NCBI RefSeq assembly: GCF_003574735.1
Contig: NZ_QORW01000009.1
Location: 62,001 to 126,000 of the forward strand
Direction: 5' to 3'
Length of the DNA stretch: 64,000 nt
Source of the DNA: Dongia deserti
GTDB taxonomy: Bacteria; Pseudomonadota; Alphaproteobacteria; Dongiales; Dongiaceae
Both the position numbers and the translations under genes were made by a program. A model generated the notes under the pieces. The model was not told where the DNA came from. It was given only the letters and a program-made list of their open reading frames with translations, and made no database searches. This document shows, in pieces, positions 14,653 through 22,824 of the stretch (within the stretch, counting starts at the first letter, position 1; the number at the start of each line of letters is the position of its first letter).

Positions 14653-15555
14653 TCAGTTATTCGGCACAGTCGCTGGATCCACCCGGGACATCGGCACCGC
14701 AGCTTCCATGACGATTCGCACGGCCAGATCCGGCGCGATCGAGCCTTTCATCGCCTGCATCAGCTTCTGCGCGGCATTCGCCATGTGCAGCGGCCAGTGC
14801 AGCGGCTCGGCCAGGGCCAGCAACAGGCGGGCGCCGGGCCAGAACCGCTCGAGCGCGGCGCGCGGCAGGATGCTGGGCAGGTGATTGTCAGGCAGGCGCG
14901 GCAGGCCGAAGGCCGAGGTTCCCGCGGTCGCCGCGCAGTGGCGCAGCAGGTTGCCAATGTCCGGCAGGTGGTCGCCGCCGCTGGCGAGCGTGCCGCCGGC
15001 GACGATCTTCCAGATCGAGAGATGCTTCGGCTCCATCGAGGCGAGGAGCGCGTCGAGTGCGTCGCCGAAGAAATAGGTGGCACCCGAACTCGTCTCCACC
15101 ACCTGGAAGGCTTGCGTGATGGCGAGCTTGCCGGGCTTGACCATGCCTTCCCACAGCGCCTGCTGCGCGGCGTAGCCGGCGAGCGCGCCGATCACGGTCA
15201 GGAGGGTCTCGCAATGAATGCCGCGCTCATCCTTAAGCTCGCGCATCAGCCAGTCGGCGATGCGCGTCGGGATGTCGCCGAGTGCCGGTTCGCCACTGAT
15301 GGCAGCGCCGGGCTCCGAGACTTCGACGAAACGCTGCTCCGGCTTGCGGAACTGCGGCTGCCCGCTGGCGGCGGGTGCGGCGTCGATTTCGTTGGGCTGC
15401 ATCGCGGGCGTGGCGCCGACCGGAGTCGTGCGCCGGCCGAAGCCACCGGGCTGCGGCTGGAAGCGCGGCAGGCCGTCACCGAACTTCGCCTCGACCTGCT
15501 TCTGGTCGGAGCTTTCGGTCTCGACGGAACGCGCGCCCTTCGAACGATCAAGCAT
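14653..15555 (-). CDS. hypothetical protein, second of three FGRR paralogues
   Basis: A 300-residue protein. The N-terminal third is polar and probably disordered but carries FGRRTTPVGA (residues 39-48), matching the FGRRxTP motif of both neighbours. The C-terminal domain (about residues 95-300) aligns with theirs: GALAGYAAQQALWEG, the strand TYFFGDAL, LSIWKIVAG, HCAATAGTSAFGLPRLPD, LPRAALERFW and VMEAAVPMSRVDPATVP. It starts 3 bp after the upstream gene's stop and ends 23 bp before ATG of the next gene. I know no function for it. Confidence 0.8.
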   Translation of the reverse strand: MLDRSKGARSVETESSDQKQVEAKFGDGLPRFQPQPGGFGRRTTPVGATPAMQPNEIDAAPAASGQPQFRKPEQRFVEVSEPGAAISGEPALGDIPTRIADWLMRELKDERGIHCETLLTVIGALAGYAAQQALWEGMVKPGKLAITQAFQVVETSSGATYFFGDALDALLASMEPKHLSIWKIVAGGTLASGGDHLPDIGNLLRHCAATAGTSAFGLPRLPDNHLPSILPRAALERFWPGARLLLALAEPLHWPLHMANAAQKLMQAMKGSIAPDLAVRIVMEAAVPMSRVDPATVPNN

Positions 15556-15558
15556 GGA

Positions 15559-16479
15559 TTACTCTTTCGGAAGGGTCACGGGATCGATCTTTGACATCGG
15601 CACTGCGGCCTCCATCACGATCTGCACGGCGATGTCGGGCCTGATCGCGCTCTTCAGCTCCACGATCAGCGCGCTTGCAGCCATCGCCAGATGCAGCGGC
15701 CAGCTCATCGGCTCCGTGCCTGCCAGCTTGCGCCGTGTCGCGGCCCAGAAGCGGCTCACCGCTTCGCGCGGCAGAATGTCGGGCATGTGCACGTCCGGCA
15801 CGCGCGGGATGCCGAACTCCTCATGGCCGACCGTGGCGGCACAATGCTTGATCATGTTGTTGACGTCGGGGAGATTGATGGCGCCCGCCGCGTGGCCGCC
15901 CTCTGACACGACCTTCCAGATCGAGGAATGGCCTTCGCCGCGCAAGCCGTGCTTGTCGACGATGATTTCGTTGAGCAGGTCGCCGAAGAAGAACACTTCG
16001 CCTGAGCGCGTCTCGATCACCACGAAGGCCTGATCGAGCGTCATCTTGCCGGGCTTCACCAAGGTTTCGCGGATCGCCTGCTGTGCGGCGTAACCCGCGA
16101 GCGCGCCGAGCGAGCACAGCACCGCTTCGTGCTGGATCGACCTGCCGCGGCGCAGTTCCTCCTTCAGCCATTCCAGCAGCTCGTTCGAGAGATCGTCCGC
16201 CACGAGCGGCACTGCATGCTCGCCGGCCGTATCATGCGCGGCCTGCAGACCGAAGGACTTACTGGGTGCGAATTCGTCTGCACCGTTGCGCGCACCCCGG
16301 TCATTCGCGACTGCGGGCAGCGGCATGCCATCGGTCGTCGCGGGGATCGGAGTCTGGCGGCGGCCAAAACCACCGGACGACGCGGGCTGCGAAGCGGCCG
16401 CGCCGAACGCGGTCGCGCGCGGCTGCGCAGCAGCGCCGACCTTGTCCTGCTCTTCAACCTGACCGCTCAGAACCTTCAT
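15559..16479 (-). CDS. hypothetical protein, first of three FGRR paralogues
   Basis: A 306-residue protein, promoter-proximal in the operon. It has a Gly/Ser/Ala-rich N-terminus with FGRRQTP (residues 38-44) and the same C-terminal domain as its two neighbours (LGALAGYAAQQAIRE, VFFFGDLLNEI, SSIWKVVSEG, HCAATVGHEEFGIPRVPD, VMEAAVPMSKIDPVTLP). The start is uncertain: I use ATG 16479, where the surrounding sequence has only a weak Shine-Dalgarno; TTG 16494 lies in frame. No known domain, membrane segment or signal peptide is visible. Confidence 0.75.
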   Translation of the reverse strand: MKVLSGQVEEQDKVGAAAQPRATAFGAAASQPASSGGFGRRQTPIPATTDGMPLPAVANDRGARNGADEFAPSKSFGLQAAHDTAGEHAVPLVADDLSNELLEWLKEELRRGRSIQHEAVLCSLGALAGYAAQQAIRETLVKPGKMTLDQAFVVIETRSGEVFFFGDLLNEIIVDKHGLRGEGHSSIWKVVSEGGHAAGAINLPDVNNMIKHCAATVGHEEFGIPRVPDVHMPDILPREAVSRFWAATRRKLAGTEPMSWPLHLAMAASALIVELKSAIRPDIAVQIVMEAAVPMSKIDPVTLPKE

Positions 16480-16783
16480 CCACAAACCGATCAAACACGA
16501 TGAAAATCCAATGAATCTCGCACTTTACGAGCATACCGCTGATGCCATGGCTTGCAAAGCGCGATGCTCTACTTTTAGCGCGAAATGGTGAATCGATAGT
16601 TTACGAAAGGTGAATATGCCTGCTCTGACGCGCTCTTGAGCCGCGTCGTTGCAAGCGCGTACGAGCGCGATGCGAGACCTGTGCAAGCACGTGTGTATGC
16701 AATGCAGAAAATTTGAGTCAACACGTCGGCATCACCTGGTGCGACTCTCTACGCGAGCATGCGTGGCGCGAATCGCGTGAGAG
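16480..16783. other. 304-bp gap, probable promoter region of the FGRR operon
   Basis: No gene is visible. On the minus strand, TTGACT (16716-16721) and CATACA (16694-16699), spaced by 16 bases, are a possible promoter for the FGRR operon, leaving a leader of about 210 bases. The sequence is more AT-rich than its surroundings near 16570-16620 and 16700-16720. No clear operator was seen. Confidence 0.35.
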
Positions 16784-17188
16784 TTAGTCGATGCGCTGCA
16801 TGTCCGGATGATCGGGCACGATCACCCACGGATGGCGGCGACGCTCATAGACGGAGAAGCGCGGTGCTGGAAATGACACGTCGGCGAAGGCGCCGACGGC
16901 GACAGCGATCAGCTCAGGAAAGCCGCTGAGCGTCCAGTAGACGGTCGAGCCGCACGCGGGACAGAATCGAAACGTGACGCGGTTGCCTTCATCGCCGACA
17001 CGCGCGAACTCCGTCGCCTCGCCCTCGATCTTCGTCACCTGCTCGCGACGGAAGCGCGCTTGCACGCCAAACGGGCTGCCGGTCCGCTTCTGGCACTCCA
17101 GACAGTGACACATGGAGAGTCGCACCGGCTCGCCTTCGCAGGTGACGCGCAACTGGCCACAAGAACAAGATGCCTGGCGGGTCGTCAT
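16784..17188 (-). CDS. GFA-family zinc protein (CENP-V/glutathione-dependent formaldehyde-activating type)
   Basis: A 134-residue protein with the GFA-family zinc layout: CSCG near the N-terminus, then CHCLECQKRTGSPFG and a later CPACGST. These cysteines bind structural and catalytic zinc in the family, of which the founding member handles the glutathione-formaldehyde adduct. Most members have unknown substrates, so I make no claim for formaldehyde here. It is divergent from the DUF1127 gene; two Crp-like sites lie in the shared intergenic region. Confidence 0.85.
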   Translation of the reverse strand: MTTRQASCSCGQLRVTCEGEPVRLSMCHCLECQKRTGSPFGVQARFRREQVTKIEGEATEFARVGDEGNRVTFRFCPACGSTVYWTLSGFPELIAVAVGAFADVSFPAPRFSVYERRRHPWVIVPDHPDMQRID

Positions 17189-17259
17189 GAGTGCGCTCCG
17201 CTTGCCCCCCGTCGCACTTTAGGCGTTCCGAGCGTGAGGTTAAATCGTTAAGACCGGCC

Positions 17260-17275
17260 TGTGAGGCAGATCACT
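17260..17275. promoter_or_regulatory. Crp-like site, one mismatch
   Basis: TGTGAGGCAGATCACT matches TGTGA-N6-TCACA at nine of ten positions. It lies 80 bp from a perfect site at 17340, in the region between the divergent GFA and DUF1127 genes. It could control the GFA gene (start 17188) or act with the other site. Confidence 0.5.
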
Positions 17276-17339
17276 GCACTTTTGCCGGCGAAACCCGATA
17301 TCAGGGGCGTGGGCCGCTTCGGGCGGCCGGTGCGCCGTG

Positions 17340-17355
17340 TGTGACGCTGATCACA
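17340..17355. promoter_or_regulatory. Crp-like site upstream of DUF1127 gene
   Basis: TGTGACGCTGATCACA is a perfect TGTGA-N6-TCACA match. Its centre is about 60 bp upstream of the DUF1127 start codon at 17408, a position consistent with activation from just upstream of a promoter. Confidence 0.6.
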
Positions 17356-17407
17356 AGAGGGACGCGGCGCACCTTCATCCCTTTCATGCCCTTCATTGGA
17401 GTACGTG

Positions 17408-17641
17408 ATGACGATGCGTTTTGCATATGACGGCGCTGCGGCCTATGTGGAGCCGCGCTCTTCGTTTCCCACCAAGCTCAGCGCGCTGCTGAGCGCGGTG
17501 ACGACGACGCTACGCCTGTGGGCGCGCCGCCACCACGACCGCCGCGATCTCTTGCGCCTCGACGACCACATGCTGCGCGACATCGGCCTCGACCGCTCGC
17601 GCGCCGGCGAAATGGCGTCACGCCCGTTCTGGCAGGCGTGA
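17408..17641 (+). CDS. DUF1127 domain protein
   Basis: A 77-residue protein whose C-terminal half is the DUF1127 motif: HDRRDLLRLDDHMLRDIGL followed by DRSRA. These small Arg-rich proteins are common in alphaproteobacteria; some act in phosphate or RNA-linked regulation, but this one cannot be assigned. Start ATG 17408 has GGAG seven bases upstream. Two Crp-like sites lie upstream, so expression may respond to cAMP or a related signal. Confidence 0.85.
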   Translation: MTMRFAYDGAAAYVEPRSSFPTKLSALLSAVTTTLRLWARRHHDRRDLLRLDDHMLRDIGLDRSRAGEMASRPFWQA

Positions 17642-17702
17642 CCGCCGTTCGCGATCGCGATAGACTGGCGCGCGAGAGCATTGCATGTGGTGGGAGTGAA
17701 CC

Positions 17703-18155
17703 ATGCCTGAGCCGAGGAAAGCGCGCGCCATCGGATTCAATCACGTCGCCCTGATCGTCGGCGATATCGACGAGGCGCTGGAGTTCTACGGACGCCTTTT
17801 CGACTTCACCCTGCGCGAGCGCGAGCCGGGCGCCGCCTTCATCGATCTCGGCGACCAGTTCCTCGCCTTGCAGAAAGGCGAGAACAAGGCGCCGAACGAC
17901 GGCCATCATTTCGGCCTGGTGGTCGACGATAAGGAGGTCGCGCGCCAGGCGATCCTCGCCGCCGGCATCAAGCCGCTGCCTGGTCCCTTCCTCGATTTCC
18001 TCGACCCCTGGGGCAACCGGATCGAGATCATCGGCTACAGCAACATCCAGTTCACCAAGGCCCCGCACATCCTGCGCGGCATGGGCCTTTCGCACCTCAG
18101 GAAGACCGACGGCGCGCTGAAGGAGCTCGCGGAAAAGGGCATGGCGCCGGACTGA
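17703..18155 (+). CDS. VOC-family protein (glyoxalase-like)
   Basis: A 150-residue single vicinal-oxygen-chelate module: FNHVALIVGDIDEALEFYGRL opens the first beta-alpha-beta unit, with the metal-ligand His in NHVAL. HHFGLVVDD starts the second unit and DPWGNRIEIIGYSN ends it with the acidic ligand. It is a dioxygenase, lyase or resistance-type enzyme of unknown substrate. It stands alone 60 bp after the DUF1127 gene and converges with the macro-domain gene. Confidence 0.8.
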   Translation: MPEPRKARAIGFNHVALIVGDIDEALEFYGRLFDFTLREREPGAAFIDLGDQFLALQKGENKAPNDGHHFGLVVDDKEVARQAILAAGIKPLPGPFLDFLDPWGNRIEIIGYSNIQFTKAPHILRGMGLSHLRKTDGALKELAEKGMAPD

Positions 18156-18172
18156 CCATCCGCAAAGGGCGA

Positions 18173-18700
18173 TCAGTCGATGGCAAGCGCGTTGATGGCA
18201 CGCACATAGGCCTCATGGACCCGGGTCTCGAAGCCGACGAAGCAGACGCGCTCCAGCGATCCGCCGCGTCGCAGAGCCGCGACTGTCTCGTCCAGCGCGA
18301 TCGCGACCGCCGCCTCCAAAGGATAGCGGTAGATCCCGCAGCTGATGGCTGGAAACGCGATCGACCGCAGGCCCTTCGACTGTGCAAGCTCGAACGAATG
18401 TGCATAGCAGCTCCTCAGGAGCGCCGGTTCGTTGTGCTTGCCGCCATTCCATACCGGTCCGACGGTGTGAATGATGTATTTCGCGGGCAGCCGATAGCCG
18501 CCGGTGATCTTTGCGTCGCCGGTCTTGCACCCGCCGAGCAACCGGCATTCATGCACGAGATTCGGCCCCGCCGCGCGATGAATCGCACCGTCGACACCGC
18601 CGCCGCCGAGCAGCGAGGTGTTCGCCGCGTTGACGATCGCATCGACAGCCAACTTGGTGATGTCGCCCTTGACGGCCTCGAGCTTCTTCCGGATTGACAT
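18173..18700 (-). CDS. macro-domain O-acetyl-ADP-ribose deacetylase
   Basis: A 175-residue MacroD/YmdB-type protein. The key loop is [19 protein letters not shown], with the catalytic region HRAAGP; then [17 protein letters not shown] and [13 protein letters not shown] bind the ADP-ribose phosphates. Family members remove ADP-ribose from proteins or deacetylate O-acetyl-ADP-ribose. The length is typical. It is not in an obvious operon; the upstream gene starts 127 bp away on the same strand. Confidence 0.9.
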   Translation of the reverse strand: MSIRKKLEAVKGDITKLAVDAIVNAANTSLLGGGGVDGAIHRAAGPNLVHECRLLGGCKTGDAKITGGYRLPAKYIIHTVGPVWNGGKHNEPALLRSCYAHSFELAQSKGLRSIAFPAISCGIYRYPLEAAVAIALDETVAALRRGGSLERVCFVGFETRVHEAYVRAINALAID

Positions 18701-18826
18701 GAGCCAACTACGATTGGCGAAGGCACGGGTTTACAAGATCTTGCCGCCTGCAGCCGCTCGAAGCCATCCCGAAAATAGAGGGGCGCGGGCGTCGATCCGC
18801 TGGAGTGGCGCACGCCGCGGCGCGCC

Positions 18827-19501
18827 TCAGCGGGCCACGATCTCGATGCCGCCCTGCTTCTGCTCGCCGACGTAGAGCAGAACACAGCGTGCCGTGCCGC
18901 CGCATCGCTTGATGGCTTCGCGGTTGGCGAGTTCCTGCGGCGCGCCATCCCTGGGATCGCACGCCTTGCCGCCGGAATAGCCGCTGTTGATTGGGCAGTT
19001 CGCGATCTCCACGTCCGATCCATCGTTGGCGATCGCCAGCGCCCACGCGCGGCCGCTGGATTTGGCGTTCCCGAGATAGGTATCTATCTCGGCCTGCACC
19101 TGCGGAGAGATGCCGATCGTCGCGACGGGGGCCGGTGCAAGGGTCGACAGGCTGGGCACGCTCGGCGCGGCGCTGGCGATCTCATACTGCACCTTGATCT
19201 CGTCGCGTACCGCGAACAGGACACATTCCGTCCCATAGGTCTGTCCGCAATAGTCAAGAACCTCCTTGTTGTAGGTCGTGCGCGTTCGGCATCGCGTGTC
19301 GGGGCACCAGGTGTAGAAGGCGCTCTGCCCATCCTTGCTGATGGCGAAAGCACCCGGCCGGACGCCCTTCCCGATTTTCTTGAGATACTCCTGGTACGCG
19401 CCCCAGACTCCGCTATCGATGACGTATGTCTCCGCTGCCGCGCCGCGACTCAGCAGCGCCGCCGAAAGCGCCAGCGCGAGCCCGATCAGAATCGCCCTCA
19501 T
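18827..19501 (-). CDS. exported protein with two Cys-containing repeats
   Basis: A 224-residue protein with a signal peptide (MRAILIGLALALSAALLSRG, cut near AAAET). Two similar domains follow: one around AFAISKDGQSAFYTWCPD to ECVLFAVRD, the second around WALAIANDGSDVEIANCP to RCVLLYVGE. Each has the order DG, C, C, and C-V-L, so an internal duplication is likely, with disulfide-bonded cysteines in the periplasm. I start at ATG 19501 after GGGGGA. I do not recognise the family. Confidence 0.7.
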   Translation of the reverse strand: MRAILIGLALALSAALLSRGAAAETYVIDSGVWGAYQEYLKKIGKGVRPGAFAISKDGQSAFYTWCPDTRCRTRTTYNKEVLDYCGQTYGTECVLFAVRDEIKVQYEIASAAPSVPSLSTLAPAPVATIGISPQVQAEIDTYLGNAKSSGRAWALAIANDGSDVEIANCPINSGYSGGKACDPRDGAPQELANREAIKRCGGTARCVLLYVGEQKQGGIEIVAR

Positions 19502-19605
19502 CACGTCCCCCAAGCTGCAGGCGAACAACCCCGATCGGTTCGCCAGCCGGGATATACAACCAAAAAATCGCGGCGTTGGAAAGCGCGGAAATGTGCGGGC
19601 GCGCG

Positions 19606-20160
19606 CTACGAGCAGCCCTCGACATATTCCACTTCGGGCACGCGGCCGGCGTAGAACGACGTGACCTCGCCCTGCAGCGTCTCGAAGCGCACGGCCGACT
19701 TGCGGTCCCTTGCCCAGATCGTGAGGTAATTGCCGTCAGGCGCGACATATTTGTGTGGTGTCACTTCGATCGTGGGCCAGGCCTCCTTCAGGTGCGCCTC
19801 GCTATCGCCGACGCCGAGCCCGCTCTTGGTGGTGATGCCCCGCGCGTTCACTTCCACCCGCACCACGCGGTCGTTGGAGATCATGAACCACAGCCCCTCG
19901 ACCTCCGGCTCGGGCCGCAGGTAGTGGCATTCCGGCTCATCGATCGGTCCGTCCGACACCAACTTTACGCCGAGTGCCTGCGCCGCCTCATCCACGCTCA
20001 TGCCAATCTTCACCGGCCCGTAGCCGGCGGTGGTGATGCGCCAGTCGTCGGCGGACGCTACGTTCGCGCCGATCGCGTTCACGAAAGACAGCGCCGCCGC
20101 GATCAAGATCGCTCGCGAGACCAGTAAAGTCATTCCATGGTTGGAGTGGCTCAACCCCAT
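19606..20160 (-). CDS. exported hypothetical protein
   Basis: A 184-residue protein starting at ATG 20160, preceded by GAGGA. A signal peptide (VSRAILIAAALSFVNAIGAN) ends near ASADDW. The mature part holds GYGPVKIGMSVDEAAQALG, a segment seen in several small secreted proteins, then a glycine-free acidic stretch (EPECHYLRPEPEVEG) and a C-terminal Cys. No enzyme motif is visible. It is downstream of the GNAT gene on the same strand. Confidence 0.65.
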   Translation of the reverse strand: MGLSHSNHGMTLLVSRAILIAAALSFVNAIGANVASADDWRITTAGYGPVKIGMSVDEAAQALGVKLVSDGPIDEPECHYLRPEPEVEGLWFMISNDRVVRVEVNARGITTKSGLGVGDSEAHLKEAWPTIEVTPHKYVAPDGNYLTIWARDRKSAVRFETLQGEVTSFYAGRVPEVEYVEGCS

Positions 20161-20228
20161 CAAATCCTCGCTTCTACCAGCGCGCCTCACGAGAATACTG
20201 CCAGTCACGGGGCAGGCGAGGCAACTCA

Positions 20229-20792
20229 TCACGCAGCCTTCAAATCATGCCGCATGATCGGGCGGGCCGATGCGCGGCGCGCGACCTCCTTGAAGCCCGC
20301 CCGTGCGAAGGCCGAAGCGGTGCCGGTGAAGACGTTCCGTGTCGCGTTCGGCACGGCGGTGTCGACGGGGTAGGCTTCGAGTACGGGCACCTTCGCTCGC
20401 TTTGCGGCCTTGACGGCGGCCGCGATGAGCTCGGACATGACCTGCTGTCGGCGATAGCCGCGCCGCACGTAGAAGCAGGAGATCGACCAGACTGGCCTCT
20501 CATCCACGCGCTCGAACCACCGGGTCTGGTAAAGCCACGGCAGGGCATCGCGCGGTGTGAGCTGGCACCAGCCCACCGCGAGGTCGCCATCGAAGGCGAG
20601 CAAACCCGGCGGCGGCCCGCGCCTCACGATCTTTCGCAGCGCCTGCCTGTTCTCCTCGCGCGGCCGCTCATGATAAGCGCGGCCGATCCGCCAATACATG
20701 CACCAGCAGCCATTGCTGGCGCCCGACTTGCCGAACAGATCCTCGAGCGCCGGCCAGAGATCGGGGGCCAGCGGACGGATCGCGAGCGTCAT
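20229..20792 (-). CDS. GNAT-family N-acetyltransferase
   Basis: A 187-residue GNAT-like protein starting at ATG 20792 (MTLAIRPLAPDLWPAL). The acetyl-CoA region is weakly conserved: YVRRGYRRQQVMSELIAAA, a variant of the R/Q-x-x-G-x-G/A loop. A Cys/Trp-rich stretch (NGCWCMYWRIG) and the C-terminal RNVFTGTASAFARAGF also fit. An upstream TTG overlaps the stop of the ACT gene and could be the start if the two genes are coupled. Substrate unknown. Confidence 0.7.
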   Translation of the reverse strand: MTLAIRPLAPDLWPALEDLFGKSGASNGCWCMYWRIGRAYHERPREENRQALRKIVRRGPPPGLLAFDGDLAVGWCQLTPRDALPWLYQTRWFERVDERPVWSISCFYVRRGYRRQQVMSELIAAAVKAAKRAKVPVLEAYPVDTAVPNATRNVFTGTASAFARAGFKEVARRASARPIMRHDLKAA

Positions 20793-20830
20793 GTCGCGAC
20801 GGTGCGAAGCACGTCGATCCGGCCCCTGCC

Positions 20831-21187
20831 TCAACGCTCGGCCGTCCAGACCACCACGGCCTTGGGCGCGCCCTTGCTGGTGGTCGCCGAGAGCGAATGC
20901 AAGTTGACGCCCTTCTTGGCGAGCTTCTCGAGATAGGCCACGAGCGTGCCGGGCTTGTTGGGCAGCTCCACCACCTCCGCTGTCTCTTCCGTGAAGGCGA
21001 CGTTCGCATCTTTCAGCGCCTTCACTGCCTTGCGCGGGTTATCGGTGACGATCTGCATTAGGTTCTGCGGGTTCCAACCCAGGATCGAGACGATGTTGAC
21101 GCCCGCTTCCGCGAACGACCTGATGCCCTCCGCCACGCTGCCCCGCCTGTCCTCGGTCCGAATGGTGATGAGCTTTGACTTTGCCAT
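20831..21187 (-). CDS. ACT-domain protein
   Basis: A 118-residue protein from ATG 21187 after a strong GGGAGGAGG. It resembles two ACT domains: ITIRTEDRRGSVAEGIRSFA opens the first and ELPNKPGTLVAYLEKLAKKG the second, the latter having the PGTL turn and G at the helix end that define amino acid-binding ACT domains. It should act as a small ligand-binding regulator. The neighbouring GNAT gene follows with no gap. Confidence 0.75.
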   Translation of the reverse strand: MAKSKLITIRTEDRRGSVAEGIRSFAEAGVNIVSILGWNPQNLMQIVTDNPRKAVKALKDANVAFTEETAEVVELPNKPGTLVAYLEKLAKKGVNLHSLSATTSKGAPKAVVVWTAER

Positions 21188-21326
21188 GCGATCCTCCTCC
21201 CGGTTCGGCGCATTACAATTGCGCTCGATTCGGCCGCTATTCGGCTGCTGCTGCATGAGGATACGAAGCCGGTATCTATAGTCCGAAATGGACAGGGAGT
21301 CGAATGGGGGCGAGCGAGATTTCTCC

Positions 21327-22142
21327 CTAGCTGACCTCGACCACGAGGATGGGGTCAAAGTCCGGATTGAGCGCGTCAGGCGTATAGCCGCGTGGATTGC
21401 AGACCACGCGCGTCTGGCCGATGTGGTAATCGGCCGACTGATGGATGTGCCCGTGGACCCATAGGGCCGGCTGGTAGTGCTCGATCAGCGCGTCGAGGTC
21501 GCTGGCGTAGGCCGCCGCCAGCGGTCCGCGGCGATATCCGCCGGCCAGGCTCTTGGCGCTCGGCGCGTGATGCGTCATGACGATGGTGATGCCCTCGAAC
21601 GGCGCGCTCAGCTCATCGGTGAGGAATTGTCGGCTGAGGCTGTGAAGGCGCAGCACATCCATCGGCTCGAGGCAGCGCGTTCCTTGATGCACTTCGTCCC
21701 GGACCTCGATCCGATAGAAGTCGTTCATCTGCAGGTGCGCCTGCGCCATGGCACCGCTGCGCGTCTCGGGCCCGAACAGCGCGAAATCGGTCCAGAGGGT
21801 CGCCGCGATGATGCGCACCGGTGTGCCGTCCGCGCTCGTCAGCGCCCACGTCTCGCGCTCGAGAAATCGGATCTCCTGCTGCCGCGTGCGCGACGCCTGC
21901 CCGGCGGCGTCGCGGCTGGCCGCGATCATGGCGAACAGGCTGTCGCCATAGCCTTCATGATTGCCGCCGATCATCGCGACGTGCTGCGCGAAGGTCTCCG
22001 CCGCCCAGCTCGTGGCCCGCCGCCGCACGTCGATGTCGCCGGCAAGCAACACCAGCTCCGCCAGCGCGCCCGACCGCACCTCCGGTGCCAACTCGATCGC
22101 GCCGAACTCCAGATGCAGGTCCGAGAAGACGTGGACGCGCAC
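21327..22142 (-). CDS. calcineurin-like metallophosphoesterase
   Basis: A 271-residue metallophosphoesterase with all five family blocks: FSDLHLEF, LAGDID, IGGNHEGYGD, VMTHHAPS and HGHIHQSADY. The dinuclear metal site is therefore intact. It should cleave a phosphodiester or phosphomonoester, substrate unknown. The start is GTG 22142 with GGGAG upstream. It stands alone and is divergent from the antitoxin pseudogene. Confidence 0.88.
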   Translation of the reverse strand: MRVHVFSDLHLEFGAIELAPEVRSGALAELVLLAGDIDVRRRATSWAAETFAQHVAMIGGNHEGYGDSLFAMIAASRDAAGQASRTRQQEIRFLERETWALTSADGTPVRIIAATLWTDFALFGPETRSGAMAQAHLQMNDFYRIEVRDEVHQGTRCLEPMDVLRLHSLSRQFLTDELSAPFEGITIVMTHHAPSAKSLAGGYRRGPLAAAYASDLDALIEHYQPALWVHGHIHQSADYHIGQTRVVCNPRGYTPDALNPDFDPILVVEVS

Positions 22143-22214
22143 CGTCCGCTCCCGCCTGTTAACAGGTCATCCAAACGCTATCTCCGTCGGCGGGCGGCCT
22201 GCAAGCTGACCAAG

Positions 22215-22500
22215 GTGCGCGGTGAAACCAGCAAGTTCGGAGCCTCCGATTATCTTAACAGCGAGGAGGCCATCCGGGAGTTCCTTGCAGCTGCGATGGA
22301 AGGTCGGAATTCCGACGTATTCCTGGCGGCGCTCAGCGAAGTGGCGAAGGCCCCGGGGCATCGCTGCACTCGCCGAACGCAGCGGCCTTGGCCGCGACAG
22401 CCTCTACAAGACGCTCGCGCCCGGCTCCAAGCCGCGCTACGAGATGATCTGCAAGCTGGTGGACGCGCTGGGGGTGAAGCTGACGGTGAGGGCCGCGTAA
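22215..22500 (+). pseudogene. frameshifted antitoxin of the HigA/addiction-module antidote family
   Basis: Two frames together encode one antidote-type protein. The first, from GTG 22215, has SKFGASDYLNSEEAIREFL up to SEVAKAP; the second continues GIAALAERSGLGRDSLYKTL to CKLVDALGVKLTV. The junction is CCCCGGGG near 22351-22358; removing one base restores a continuous AKARGIAALAERS. Antidotes of this class pair with RelE-like toxins, but no toxin gene is seen upstream, where a divergent phosphoesterase lies. A sequencing error in the homopolymer is possible. Confidence 0.7.
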
Positions 22501-22529
22501 GTCGACTCTGACCCTCATTCCGCTCCCCA

Positions 22530-22609
22530 GCTCCAAGCCGCGCTACAAGACGATCTACACGTTCGTGGACGTGCCTGGGGGTCAAGTTAACGATAAAGAC
22601 AGGGTCTAG
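22530..22609 (+). pseudogene. degenerate copy of the antitoxin 3' end
   Basis: GCTCCAAGCCGCGCTAC and the following bases repeat the last ~78 bases of the antitoxin gene (22423-22500) at roughly 70% identity, ending in TAG in place of TAA. There is no start codon. It looks like the remnant of a tandem duplication. Confidence 0.55.
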
Positions 22610-22662
22610 AGATCGACTCCGTCCTTCTTGGAGAATCGATCGAAGACCACAGGTCGGGCAAT

Positions 22663-22806
22663 CTAGTCCCTGAATGTCGCGACGATCGTCCAGCGGCCGT
22701 TTTGCTGTTTGGTGCACGCGATAGCGACGGCCCCATCGGCCGCAAAGCCGGCCACGTTCGACGCGAGTCGATCCCCGGTCACATTCTTCTTTTCTTCCTG
22801 CCTCAT
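22663..22806 (-). CDS. possible 47-residue protein
   Basis: A short ORF with a clear GGAGAG eight bases before ATG 22806 and GC-rich third codon positions. The protein has a charged N-terminus (RQEEKKNVTGDRL) and a C-terminal segment QQNGRWTIVATFRD. It lies 18 bp downstream of the lipoprotein gene on the same strand, so co-transcription is plausible. No family recognised; short length limits confidence. Confidence 0.4.
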   Translation of the reverse strand: MRQEEKKNVTGDRLASNVAGFAADGAVAIACTKQQNGRWTIVATFRD

Positions 22807-22824
22807 GCTCTCTCCAAGCTATTC

